Of a stretch of DNA of 64,000 nucleotides, positions 47,280 through 58,950 are shown in pieces (positions within the stretch are counted from its first letter, which is position 1; every line of letters starts with the position of its first letter). This DNA comes from Heterocephalus glaber (taxonomy: Eukaryota; Chordata; Mammalia; Rodentia; Bathyergidae): positions 2,185,890 to 2,249,889 of the forward strand of contig NW_004624843.1 in assembly GCF_000247695.1 (NCBI RefSeq), written 5' to 3'. The notes beneath the pieces were generated by a model that was not told the DNA's origin, searched no databases, and saw only the letters and a program-made list of their open reading frames with translations. The translations under genes and the position numbers were made by a program.

Positions 47280-47470
47280 TGAGGAACAATCGCAAGGGCC
47301 AGCCGCAGTTCACTTTGGCCTCTCTGGGCAGCGTTGGACTGGGTCCCCTGTTATCCTGAGGGACTCAGAGGCAGAGGGGGAGGTGGAGGAAGTCATCACC
47401 TGCGACCGGGCTCTGGGAGATCGGCCCGTTGGAGGAGGAGGAAGACTGTCTATGATGATGGCTAACGGTT
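47280..47470 (+). other. GC-rich low-copy-looking island in AT-rich intron
   Basis: About 190 bp clearly richer in G+C and CpG than its flanks (e.g. gcaagggccagccgcag, tgcgaccgggctctggg). No repeat family recognised and no consensus splice pair found. An 81-codon plus-strand frame (47239-47484) spans it but has no recognisable domain. Confidence 0.4.
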
Positions 47471-48208
47471 TCTCCCACATTTAACTTCTCTAACCTGAGG
47501 AAATCAGCATGGAAAGTTTAATCTGTCAGGTCTTCTACTTTCAAGGTACTAATTACTTTTTGTACTTGTTTTAAAAGTAAATACTGAGAATATACAACTG
47601 TCTTATCTGCAGACCTGGGAAAAGTCAGGTCCTTTTGGATTGGCTCCTTCTGTGGAAAATGTTAGTGCAGCCCCCAGGCGGGCTAGTCCACACCCTGCCA
47701 TGCTAAGGATCTTCTCTACGAATATATCTGCTTGGGAGGACACAGCAATGGCAGAGTGAGGAAGGAGAATTTAAAACAAAGCATGAATCTTAAGATGGTT
47801 AGGAAGAAATACTTTGAAGAGAGCTGCTTCATTGTGAGAGCATGCATTTGCTGTGTAACTTTAAAATTTAATTTTATTCATCATAGCTAACAGTTCATCT
47901 GGTTATGTCATAATTAAAATACGTATCTCATACATTTCACTAATAGTTAGATTTTATTTAATATTTATGTTCTTTGTTTATTGACCAAATAACACTACAC
48001 TAGAACTCTCTGGGCTAAGGCCCTGATATATAATGTCTGAATTAAGTGTCTAGACTTGGGGGGCAGAATAAGTACATGTATATATCTGTATATAATTTAA
48101 GGGCTCAAAAAATACTCGCTAGCATAAAAATTATTCTTTCTTTTCTTCAAGCTTGGACAGGCCGATAATTTAACTTATTAGTGCAAAATAAGCATTCAAG
48201 TCAGTTCC

Positions 48209-48612
48209 TGTTATGCTTTAAATCTAGAATTTGCCCCACCTTTCCATGTTCAGAGGTGGGGTTTTTCAAGGATGCCTGCCTTTTGGGCATAAAGTATTCG
48301 TGGTAGATTATTACACAGAAGAGTTCCTGGCCCAGTGTCCTGCTGGAAGGTGCAGAAAGAAGAGAACAATACTGGGGGTGTGGCCTGAAAGGGTCATCGC
48401 CATCCCTAGGCCCTTCCTGGGCTCTCTGCTCCTTGCTGTTTGATATGAGCAGCTTTCCTCGGATGGGCTCTTCCACTCTGCCTTTTCTGGGTTGGAGCTG
48501 GTTGACCGCGGACTAAATCCTCTGAAAACAGTGAACAAAGTTAAATTTCTCCTTCCTTCAGTTGCAAGGGTTGTGTATTTTGTCCCAGGGAGGAGAAAGT
48601 GACTAAAATGTT
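48209..48612 (+). mobile_element. Rodent MaLR LTR (ORR1/MT-like)
   Basis: tgttatgctttaaatctagaa.., 'gctctctgctccttgctgtttgatatgagcagctttcct', 'actaaatcctctgaaaacagtgaacaaagttaaat', end '..gagaaagtgactaaaatg'. Matches the MaLR LTR layout. Confidence 0.7.
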
Positions 48613-49439
48613 CCCAAATATCAGAGCATTCACTCAAGTAGTGGTCTGTTGCATGTTGATGAAACTCCCCACTTTCTCAACTTTGGGTTCTACCAAATCC
48701 TAGTCTATGCAGTCTTGCATAGTGAGGGGCGCATTTGGTTAAGTTCTCTGCTGGTGCCCAGCCTCAGTTTGCTCTTTGTAGAAAATTAAGTCAAGCACTT
48801 CTGCACCAAGCAATGTGTAATTCTCCTCTCTCCCCTTCCACACCTCCTCTCTCTCTTTTTTCCCCCACATGCATTAAGAATCAAATAAGCGAAGAGAATG
48901 GAAGTGCAGGCTTCAACAAACCACTTAGCATCATATGTTAATCAGTTTTAACCTGTGAAAGGCTTTTGGTTTAATGATTTGGACAAATGATTAGAAAAAC
49001 AAGTATGCTTGAAGGAAGACTATGTGCTTGAAAATTTAATGGCTTTGAAGCTTTATGAATACAATCTCCCTGCTAAGAGAGTCATTTTTGAGGTGGAAGA
49101 AAGAAAAAATCACCAGCCTCTCAATGGCTCATTTATTTATCTGCTATTTTTAGTTCCAGGCATACTTATTTCAGATGAAGAGCTAATAATGAATGTTGTA
49201 TATTCACAAGTTTGAAATAATGCACAATTTCTCTTAAAATTTAATGGGTGTTTTACAGAAGGAAGATTTTTCTGTACCATGTTACTTTCTTTTTGATAGA
49301 AATGAGGTATAAGAATTTAGCACTGATAGAAGACAGACAGTGAGAAATAAGACTTTCAGCAAACTGGGCAGAGTCCTAAATATTAATGAGAAATGCCTTA
49401 GTTTTTAAAAAGTAGTTTAATTTGGAGAAGACAGTTATT

Positions 49440-49580
49440 TATAGAAAGAGACCCAAATCTGGAGGCAGAGCTATAATTCTATACCATCTTACTCACTGAG
49501 TGAACTTGGGCAAGTCACTTCCTTCTGTGGGACTCCACTTTGTATGTTACATGAGATCAGTTAAAGCCACTTCTGAAGGC
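49440..49580 (-). mobile_element. MIR-family SINE (antisense)
   Basis: 'cactgagtgaacttgggcaagtcacttccttctgtggg' is the reverse-strand MIR core. Confidence 0.62.
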
Positions 49581-50698
49581 TGTTCCAAAGAGCAGATGAA
49601 AAAATGACTTCAAAGGACTCCCCTTTTAACAGAGCAGGCAATAGATACATGACTGCTATTAGTATCAAAAGGCAGCATCTTTTCCATATTGATTTTTTTT
49701 GCATTTCTACAGTGTTTGATAATTTTTCTTCTTTTGTTTATTATTTGTGATATTTCAATCTTAATTTCCCCTTCTTTCTCTACTCTCGTTCTCCAGTTAA
49801 TGTTCAATGAATGAATCTTCATTAAAGCCTACTGATATTAGACTCTGGGAATGTTAAGATAAATAAAAATGACCTCTGCCCTTCTGGAACTCTGAGAGAG
49901 GGAACAGAAGCCTTCCTAGGACTGCAGAAGAGAGAGCAGTGGTTTGATCAAGTACAATGCAAATAAGATATTCCAAGGATGGACTGATCAGTCTTGTCTG
50001 GATGGAAGAGGCAGAAAAAGGCTGGACCTGACCAGTGTTGGATTTCAGGTGTGTGGAGCAAGTGAGGAAGCTGGGAATCACATGGGTCTCTTGACTAGTT
50101 TATTCTCCATTGCCTTACTTGTAAGTATTCCCTCTGGTCTGGTCTTCAGTGTGTTGCTCTCCCACTTCCCAAGGCGTTAGTTAGCACCTCGGGGGATGAC
50201 TCACTCATCGTTGTCTCCAGTTTTGACATTTCTCAAGAGCTTGGCTTTTCACATTTCTAACTGCTAGTCACTATGCTTGGATCCTCTGGTGGCATCTTGT
50301 ATTTTTTGTGTCTAAATGCCAACTCTGCCCTCCCCAAGACAATTCCAGCAGGCAACTTGACTCCTCTACATACAGCTGATGTCAGGGCAGTCCTCCCAGC
50401 AGCACTCCTACCCCAGTGGGGCCACCACATTGTCTAGTTTAATCTTACAATCTACTCTCCAAAGCTTAAATTTTCTTTCATTCATTGAACATTAGGAAAC
50501 AACTTAAGTGTCTACTATGGTCTAGTAATATGATGTAAATAATACAGAACTGTTCCTCATATTTATGGGGCTGAAAATCTGGCATGGAAGCCAAACTGTA
50601 AGTAAAGGAGCTTTGAAATACACATTTAATTGCAAATTATGGTTGGTATTATAAAGAAATCCACAGATGTTATGCCAGAGAATAAAAGGGATGAAGAT
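49581..50698. other. No recognised feature
   Basis: Intronic sequence with no repeat or coding signal I can support; 51936-53084 is the same. Confidence 0.4.
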
Positions 50699-51038
50699 CG
50701 CTAATGTCTGAATGTTTGTCCCTCCCCAAGTCGTGCTGAAATCCAATCATCAGTGCATTGGTATTAAAAAGTGAGACTTGGGAGGTGATTGGTGGTAAAA
50801 GCCCCACCTTTATAAACAGGGATAGTGTTCCCATAAAGAGGCTTGAGGGCCCTTTTTCCCTTTCATCATGTATGGCAGTTGGGGCTGTCTATGAGGAATG
50901 GGTCTCACCAGACCCTGAATCTTTTGCTAGCACCCTGTTCTTGGCCTTAGCCTCAGGATTGTGAGAAATAAACTTCTGTTGTTTGTAAATAATGCATACT
51001 AGGGTGTTTTATTACAGAAATCTCAACAGACTAAGACA
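50699..51038 (+). mobile_element. MLT1-type MaLR LTR
   Basis: 'tgtctgaatgtttgtccctcccc', 'gagacttgggaggtgattgg', 'cataaagaggcttgagggccc', 'tctatgaggaatgggtctcaccagaccctgaat', 'gtgagaaataaacttctgttgtttgtaaat', end 'cagactaagaca'. This is close to the consensus order of a full LTR. Confidence 0.88.
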
Positions 51039-51197
51039 GGAATGATACTCAGACAGGAAAGTTAAGGAGGACTGGGTCCCCATGGAGGCCCAGCCATTCA
51101 CATAATGACATCCTTTCTAGTCCCTGCATCTCCCTTTCTCTCTGCCTTTCAAATCCACCTAGCTCACTGAAAACAGAGCAAAGGACAAGAAGGTCGA

Positions 51198-51350
51198 GGC
51201 TGAACACACCTGGCTTCAAATTCTTAAGTTTTCATTAATGAGCTGTGCAGGCTAAAACAAATCACTTACACTTTGAGACTCAGTCTTTACCATCTAAAAA
51301 TAAGGGATCTCTTAAGGATATTAGAAATAATGACTGCCCATACTTTCTGA
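51198..51350 (-). mobile_element. MIR SINE (antisense)
   Basis: 'cacacctggcttcaaattc', 'gagctgtgcaggctaaaacaaatcacttac' and 'gagactcagtctttaccatctaaaaataaggg' follow reverse MIR. Confidence 0.55.
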
Positions 51351-51769
51351 TTATTTTACATGTTTACAAAGAGTACCTCTATTCTCATTGTTGTAGTTGA
51401 TGATAAGGCATAACTTTTCTCCCAAGACCTTAACCTCAGTTGATTGATTGATACAATAAGTATGGCTAAGACCCTTCAACTATCAAAATTAGGCTAGGCT
51501 ATAGGAAAGAAGAAGGACTATATTATGTTGAGGAGTCCAAAATTTATGGACTTTATGTCAAACTATAGTCTAGCATTCAAGACAGATCCTAATTCAGATC
51601 CTACCTATTCCTCATTTAATAACTGTTTATTAATTTTCGATAATTAAGGCATTGCACATTGCCCCGATTAGGAGTTTTCTAGACTTTGATTATTCCTCTG
51701 CATGCATCTTCTGCTGTAACTATGAGTGGGCTAAATAGCTCCACCTTACAGTCTTTATGATGTATGCAC

Positions 51770-51935
51770 ATCTTTTCTTCACATCATTCCACCTGCCTCC
51801 TAAATGATTTCCCCCAAACTTTAAGATCTCATTGAAACCGAGACTAGCCCTATCAAATCTCTCTGTTCCTGTGAAATTTCTACAGTGAAAGCATTTCTAC
51901 CTCAGAATGTTGGAACATGTGTGCTCTTCTTTGCA
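51770..51935 (+). mobile_element. Possible L2 3' end
   Basis: 'acctgcctcctaaatgatttcccccaaactttaagatctcattgaaacc' style text resembles the L2 tail; diverged. Confidence 0.35.
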
Positions 51936-53084
51936 TTCCTACCCCTCTGAGTATCACATGAGGGTTTGAGTATCTCATTCAATTCAAATCCCCTTCTTTC
52001 CCCACCATGTTATTGGTACTGAACAACTGTTTGTTGTTTCGCACCAAAACTTTATATATTTGATAAAATATAGACTTGGAATTTTTATTTCCAATGATTG
52101 TGTTTCCAAAAGAAAATTTGTAAAATTTTGTACGTGATTTTTCTACTTTGAAGAAAGCTTGGAAGTGAAATCTATGCACATAACGACATTTTATAGTTCT
52201 ACAAGGATTTTCTAAAACAGTAACAGAGTTTTCATGTTGAGTAAGATTCCCATTTTCTAGTCTTACCCTATCAAAACATTTCATTTTCTGATCATTGTAA
52301 GCATCAAGAGGTGAAGCAGCCTCAAGCTTTTAAGGGAGAGAAATTTCACACACAAGATACTGTACTTCCTTAACGTATGCACTGTGGTCAATGATAGAAT
52401 ACTGCTTAAAGTTACCTACATAATGTTAGCAGAAGAAAGAAGTCTCTCCTTTTCAAAAGCAGAGATTTATCCTTCCCCTTCCTTCTCTCAAACTGTGAAC
52501 TCAGAGGAGTTAAGATGAGCTGAGATTTTGAGACATGAATGCTGTCAGCTGTTTGGAGGCTGCACAGGGCCTGATGTGGGCCCTTCCAAACACTCTTGGC
52601 TATCTGTTTATTCAAAGATTTAAAACAGATATTATTTTTAAATGTACATTATGTGTAGAAAAGTTTCAGAAGCATTGCCTAAAGGAACCATCCTTTCAAA
52701 TGTGAAAAAATTTAATCAGATGTCAGGAGAGAAAAAAATAAAAGAAACTATAAAATATAGGCAGGGAGAAAAACCCTTTAGAACATTTGTGGCATCACTT
52801 AGAGATCTGCCTGGGCCCCTATTGCTATCTGTTCTGTACTCTTTCTAGGAAACTCAGGTAAGTTTTTATTATACAAGGAGACTGCAATGTGAAGGGCTCT
52901 TTTAGGTCTGAATAATGAGTGCTGAAGACGGAAAAGAGCTGATAAGTGTGCATGCAGGGACTAAGACGCTGTCTCATTTGCTTGGAGTATAATGGCAGCT
53001 TTCTTGTAGCTAAGATTATCTTGACAGGAAGATGCCGTATTTTAAAAATCTCACCTATTTTTTGTGTAAAGTTTCATGAGTTTT

Positions 53085-53830
53085 GAAAAATGCACATAGT
53101 CCTGTAATCACTAGCCTAGTCAAGATGCAGAATCTCTCTCCAATACCCTCTTCCTAACACCTTCTGCTCTTCAGTGTCAATATGTCACATGTCTCTCGAT
53201 TCTCAACTTTGGGGACTTGTTCTGATTTCTATCTCTGACATTTTGCCTTTACCAGAATGTCATATATATGGAATTATGTAGTATATACCTTTTCGTGACT
53301 AGTTTTTTTTTCATGTAGCCATCATGAGTTTAAGATTCATCTATTTTGTTATATATTTAGTAGTCTGTTTTCTTTTTTTTGCCAAGTAACATTCCATTTT
53401 ATGGAAGTATACAGATTTTTTTATAAAAATTTTTACTAGGTGAAGGATATTTTGTTTCCAGTTTTTGACAAATGTGATTCAAGCTGCTATAAATATTGTT
53501 CCTACGTTTTTGTTTGAATTTAAGTTTCTTTCTTTCTTTCTTTTCTTTTTTTTTTTTGGCCTGGGTAAATAGCCAGGAATAAGATTATTAAGTCATACAA
53601 TCACTTTACAGAAAATTAATAAACGGCCTTTGAAAGTGAATTTAAAATTTTCCATTCCTACTAGTAAAAGTATGCAAGTTCAAATTGTTCCAGATCCTTG
53701 TCTATTATTGATGTCATCCATTTCTGCTTTTGAATGCATTTGAGTCATTCTAATAGGTGCAGAGTGGCGTTTAGTCATTTCTAACAGATGTATCATGGGT
53801 TTATTTGCCTTTTAATTTTAAGATACCTTT
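53085..53830 (-). mobile_element. Old LINE-1 (L1M-type) 3' UTR, antisense
   Basis: 'cctgtaatcactagcctagtcaagatgcagaa', 'ccagaatgtcatatatatggaat', 'cattccattttatggaagtat', 'gtgattcaagctgctataaatat' and 'gagtcattctaataggtgcagagtgg' are the reverse of an L1M 3' region in the right order. A TTTC/T-rich tract (53526-53557) sits inside it. Confidence 0.72.
53526..53557 (+). repeat. (TTTC)n / poly-T tract
   Basis: Short tetranucleotide run followed by 12 T; may mark a small retroinsertion tail within the LINE-1. Confidence 0.8.
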
Positions 53831-56800
53831 TTCTTTTCAAATATATTTTTAAAATTACACTTTGGCTTGGATTCCCCATTGGTTCAAATAATACTCAGAA
53901 GCTTTAATGAGAATCTATGTTTGATATTTAGAATGTCATTCTAAGGGAAGGGTAAAGTCTTCCAAACTCAGTTTCTAGTCCTTTTTTATTTGTTCAACCT
54001 TGATCCTCTGTTTTTTTCTACTGGGCATTGTTTACTTGACCGGGAAATAAGTGAAGAGCAAAAGAATAACAACAAAACAGAAACTCATTCTTATTCTGTG
54101 GGGATAGGACAGACACCAGATGAATAATTACTAAACACATGTATGGTACATAATGAAAACCACTGTGAAGGTAAAGCTAGGTAAAGGGATAAAGAGGTCA
54201 GGGATGCTGTTTGGGAAAGTGTATGCCTTGGCAGGCCACTTGAAGGACAGGGCAAATGAGGTGGCAGCCACACCCTTATCCAAGGAAACAGGAGACCCAG
54301 ACAGAGGTCATCAGAAGAAACAAACATGTGAAGTAGGAGTGTCTTTGGTGTGTTTGAAGAGCAGCAAAGATCCCAAATGCCTGGTGCAGAGTGAAAGGTA
54401 GAAAATAAAGTCTCCCAGCAGGGGGAAAAGAACCTTTCACCGTCCAATAAAAAGAAATCATTGCTGAGCTGGGCCAGCTATTTTTTCAGTGCCTTGAGGT
54501 GCTCTAAGAGTCTCCAAAATTGTTTCATTATAATTTTGAAGGTTTGGTCATTGGCTTAATTATATATACTTACTGAATTAAGTTTTTATAATAGATCAAA
54601 GGCTTAGTATTCACACACATGCACAAACAGATCTACAAGTCTTTTGTGCAATTTTACACATTTTAAATTTATGATAATGTAACCTAACCTATGCCTGAGA
54701 AAATTTTCTTTCTGTGGTCATTTGTTTTTCATGCTGGGATACAATACCTTTCCCTCATTTCAAAGGTAAACTGTGTGCTGCTTACTTAAGGCATAATGAA
54801 CTACTAAGGAGAAATAATGTACAAACTGGAAAATACTATTGTGTAGAAGGAAAAATAGTATTGAAAACTCAGTGGTTTAATTCCTGTTTTCTGAAGATTT
54901 AATATTAAGATATCGTTTTCCTTTCAATGATAATTTTACAAGATGACTACTTGGGTTCTTGTGTGTTAACTTTCTTTGACATAAAGGAGAAATGAGTTAC
55001 AAAGTATGAATAATTATGTTTGATTACTCATAGGACATATTTTATAATTCTGTTTGGTTAGATGTGAAGCTTTCTTGGATCAGACTACTGACACCCATTA
55101 AAATTTGAGAATCTTATAATTGATTATTTAAAAATTACTAGAAAATAATAGAGTTCTTTTAGCACTTAGAATAAAATTATTCTTTATTTTCAAGGGCAAA
55201 AGAGTTTAGAAAACATGAGATCAAAGGCATAGTAGGTCGGGGCAGCTAGGCAGGAACTGGCTTGCAGTGGACTTGCAATTCATTTTCTCCCCAACAATGG
55301 AGGGGATGAGAAGTAACACCTCCAAGTGATCAAATATCATGGCTCAGGGACTGGGCTCCAGATAAATTAATTGTATCTTTCCAACATGACAGCCTTTATC
55401 TATGGAATGCTTTTAGCAATGTGCACTTGGTCTAACTAAGCTTGCTCCTGGTAAATAAATATGGAATATACTGATTTATGGAGATTTCATCTCTCACAAA
55501 TGTTGTATAAAGATGTAACTGAGTATAAAATGGAGATGTTTTACGATAAAAGGGGCTCCATTCTTGGACACTAGTCAGCCCATGCACATAATTTAGTGAC
55601 TTTGCTAACCTGGACCAAAGTGCATCTTAACATAGCAAGAAATGAACCACACAGCTTCACTATAGTCTCAGATTTATTTCTGCTTGTTGGTGTCACCCAG
55701 TGACTTGTGCCCTGGAAGCTACATTGTATTTCATTATAGTCTCAGGGATTGTCTAAGAACACAGGGGAGAACTAAATTGATTGGGACTGATCAAGAAGTA
55801 TCAGGATATTGCTGTCCATTTCTTTCATATCACACATATATCAGCTTGCAGAAGAATACTTTGAAAATGGGTCAGAATTTTTTCCACATGCACATGATAA
55901 GCAAGTTTGAATATAGACTATAAAATGCAAGAGTTACAAGACCAGATATACTCAGGAAATGCAAATATAGTATAATTTATGAATGGACATCAGTAGCTAA
56001 AACAGAAGATAGCTGATAGGTTGCTACCTAATTGCTATTTAAAGGTAATCTAAGGCAGCAATATTTTAAATATCAATGAAGGGAATGTGATTTCAATGTT
56101 AAGAGAAGCAAAATACGAGGAGATATGTGATGAGGAAAGCCTACCATTGATTTCAGATTGTTTTGTATAGGTATGCAAAGTAAAGGTGATAGAGAATTTG
56201 CCACTAGACACAAAGACAGTAGATTTGAAAGCCAGGTCATGTGTCACTTGAGTATTAATGCTTGCTTTTGGCAATTAAAAATGACAGTTCTTTTTTTTAT
56301 CAGATTCTTTAGTTCTTGGGAGGAGGCTACTGGAAACAACTAGCTTTTAAGCTGTAGACAGACAGACATAATCCAAGAACCCACCCGACTGGATGATTCC
56401 ATCTGGGAGAACATGAGCCCTTATACAGATCTTTCAAGGTGTTTCACCTTCACAAAAGGCAGAAATGAGTGTAGTATGTGTGCACACACCAATGAGCAGG
56501 CTCACTCTGAAGGATGTAAGAGCGAGAGTTGTTTTGGGATATATCTGAGCCATGTCCTTTCTTCTGCTGTGACAGTGGCAGAGCTGCCACTGGTAAGCCT
56601 GGCAGGACAACGGAAAATCTGTGCTATTAGGTTTGGTAAGCATGAAGTGCAGAGCTTCTCCTGCCATCTAAACTGGGAGGATTTCTTAGATGCAGGACTG
56701 CAAGCAAAGAGAAGTGGCGCCAATTCTGATGATAGGGAGAAAGATGATGACTCTTTGTGTAAATGCAAAAAGAGAAGTTGAATGCCAGATTAGATATTTC

Positions 56801-56979
56801 TGAAGTTTAAATCCCTTCCATTCCTGGATAGAAGTATTTAATGCATAATGTAAAGAAGGTTTGGGGAAATTACTAGAATTCAGAAACAAAGAGCCCCTGC
56901 CTAGTTCCCATACTGTAGTATCACCTCAACCCCACTAAAAGTTCTGTACTATTTTGGGTTTTCAAAGTCCTACTTTCTA
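53831..56979. other. No recognised feature
   Basis: Long intronic stretch. A 122-codon plus-strand frame (56413-56781) and its antisense shadows show no recognisable domain. Confidence 0.4.
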
Positions 56980-56980
56980 A

Positions 56981-57022
<42 letters not shown>
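56980..57022 (+). repeat. (GAAA)n microsatellite
   Basis: About ten AAAG units without interruption. Confidence 0.97.
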
Positions 57023-57023
<1 letters not shown>

Positions 57024-58771
57024 GCCTGTAACACCTTTCCAGGAGTTCTTCACACATAGCCCAGAGGATGGTCAGAGAGTAGCCCTGTAGAGAACAAAAT
57101 AAGATCGGCATATTAGAATCTTACATACATATAACATAAAGCTGGTGAAGGGAGAGAAGTGGGGCAGAGTCAAGAATACAAGTCCCCGAACATACTGGAT
57201 TTTGGAATATGAAGCTGAATTATTTTCAAACTGCAAGATAAGCCATAACTCATAGTTTCAAACAAAGTCTCTAATGAAAGATCAATGCATCGACATCTTC
57301 TAAAGAAGATGGATGTGTAACCCAGGCAGCCTCACCTCTTTGTATTAGGATGGACTTGGATTCCCCTTAAAGGCAGGAGAAACACTTAGCATCTTGACCT
57401 GCTTTTGCTGACAGCAGAGGAAACAACTTCCTGCTAGGAATGGAAACCTTCAGTATTTGGGCTTTGTCCTTAGTGCAAACTTGAAGCCTTGTAGATGTGA
57501 AGGTAGCTGCGGGATGTACAGAGGTTTCCTTAGGTGGTCAGTGAAATGGCCTCCAGAGGGAATTTAGACAGAACTGGGCTGAATCTGGACTCTTGGTCTT
57601 TCTTTCCTGCTGACCTTTCCAGTTTGCCAGTCCCCTTCCCAGTAATCTCAAAAGTGTCACCATTCATGGATAGCTTGGTGTAAACAGTTACTATCTTTAA
57701 AAAAAAATCCTATTTCTTCAGTGCCGCTGCAGGATGATGATAAAACAGGACGTCTACCTACTTGACGAAAATTGACTAAACCATTTCCTGGTGTAGGGAA
57801 CTGAGCCTGAGCCACAGACAGGCTGCATAATCAGAGTATTTAAGGAGTTGGAAGTGCTGTGTGCTCCAGGAAGAACAAACACCTTGTATCTTTTGCTACA
57901 GAACACAGCTTTTGTTTTTAATTTCATTTATTTATTCATTAAGTCTTTCCTTCCTTGAAGGAAACAGCTTCTAAAACAGAATATGGTAACAATTTTCCAT
58001 CATGTGACCATCTAGATGTTAAGCAGGAAAATTTCTTTTTAGCTTCTTGGAAGTATTGTTGGGGCTTTTATCCAAAACGCTTCTGACTATGTTAAGAGTG
58101 TCTTTAGAGATATGGATTGGATTCTGAAAAGCCTCACAGTTTGTATGGCCCGTGACTGTGCACATTAATTGAATTGCTTTTGTTAATTACTTGTCATTAA
58201 AAAGATATGGGCTTAGGTGAAAGTGTATTTTTAAGGAATAAAATGAAACATCTAGGGATTTTCACTCTGTTATTCTTCAGATATATCTGAAACAAATTTA
58301 AGTCAGTTTAAAGAGGGTCAGTTCCGGCAAAACATGGTCTTCAAACTTTAAGAAGCTGATCAGATATCATATTAAAATCAAACTCTTCCTCAGGGAACTT
58401 GAATTGATTCAATCTGTCGCCTTTGATAAGTCCAAGTTGAAGCCGAATTTAATTAACATGACATAAAAAGAGAAGGATTTTTGAGGTGTTGAGTTTTGTC
58501 CAATTCTTTCCTCACCTCAGTCCTATTCAGAGACTTGGTTCCACTATTTCCCAAATAGCAGATTGTTAGCTTGTTAAGTGAAGCATGGCTTGAAATGTTC
58601 AGCTATTGTGGAAATAGGACTTGGAATATAATGCTTGAGAAGCAGAGGAAAATCTAACAGATATGCATCATCAGGGAGGCATGTTGCATACTGTGTTCTC
58701 CTTTGTTCTTAAATTCCATTTAAATAAATATTGCTCTTGTGTAAAAATAACTTATTTGGAATTAACTGATA

Positions 58772-58950
58772 TTTATTGAGCATCAGCTATGCTCTAAGGG
58801 CCTATACAAACCTTTTCATATATAAACATCACACCAACTCTTAAGGATCTGAATCAAAGAAATTCCATCTGTGCATGAACATCACACAGTGAAATCTGGG
58901 ATCTAACTCAGAATTTATCTTTCAGGTTCACATGTGTTACATGGTAGTCC
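58772..58950 (+). mobile_element. MIR SINE
   Basis: 'tatttattgagcatcagctatgctctaagggcc' is the MIR 5' core, followed by 'acatcacacagtgaaatctgggatct'. Confidence 0.62.

Noticed and set aside
56413..56781. 122-codon plus-strand frame
   Set aside because: Overlapping open frames on the opposite strand, no domain and no splice context; probably chance.
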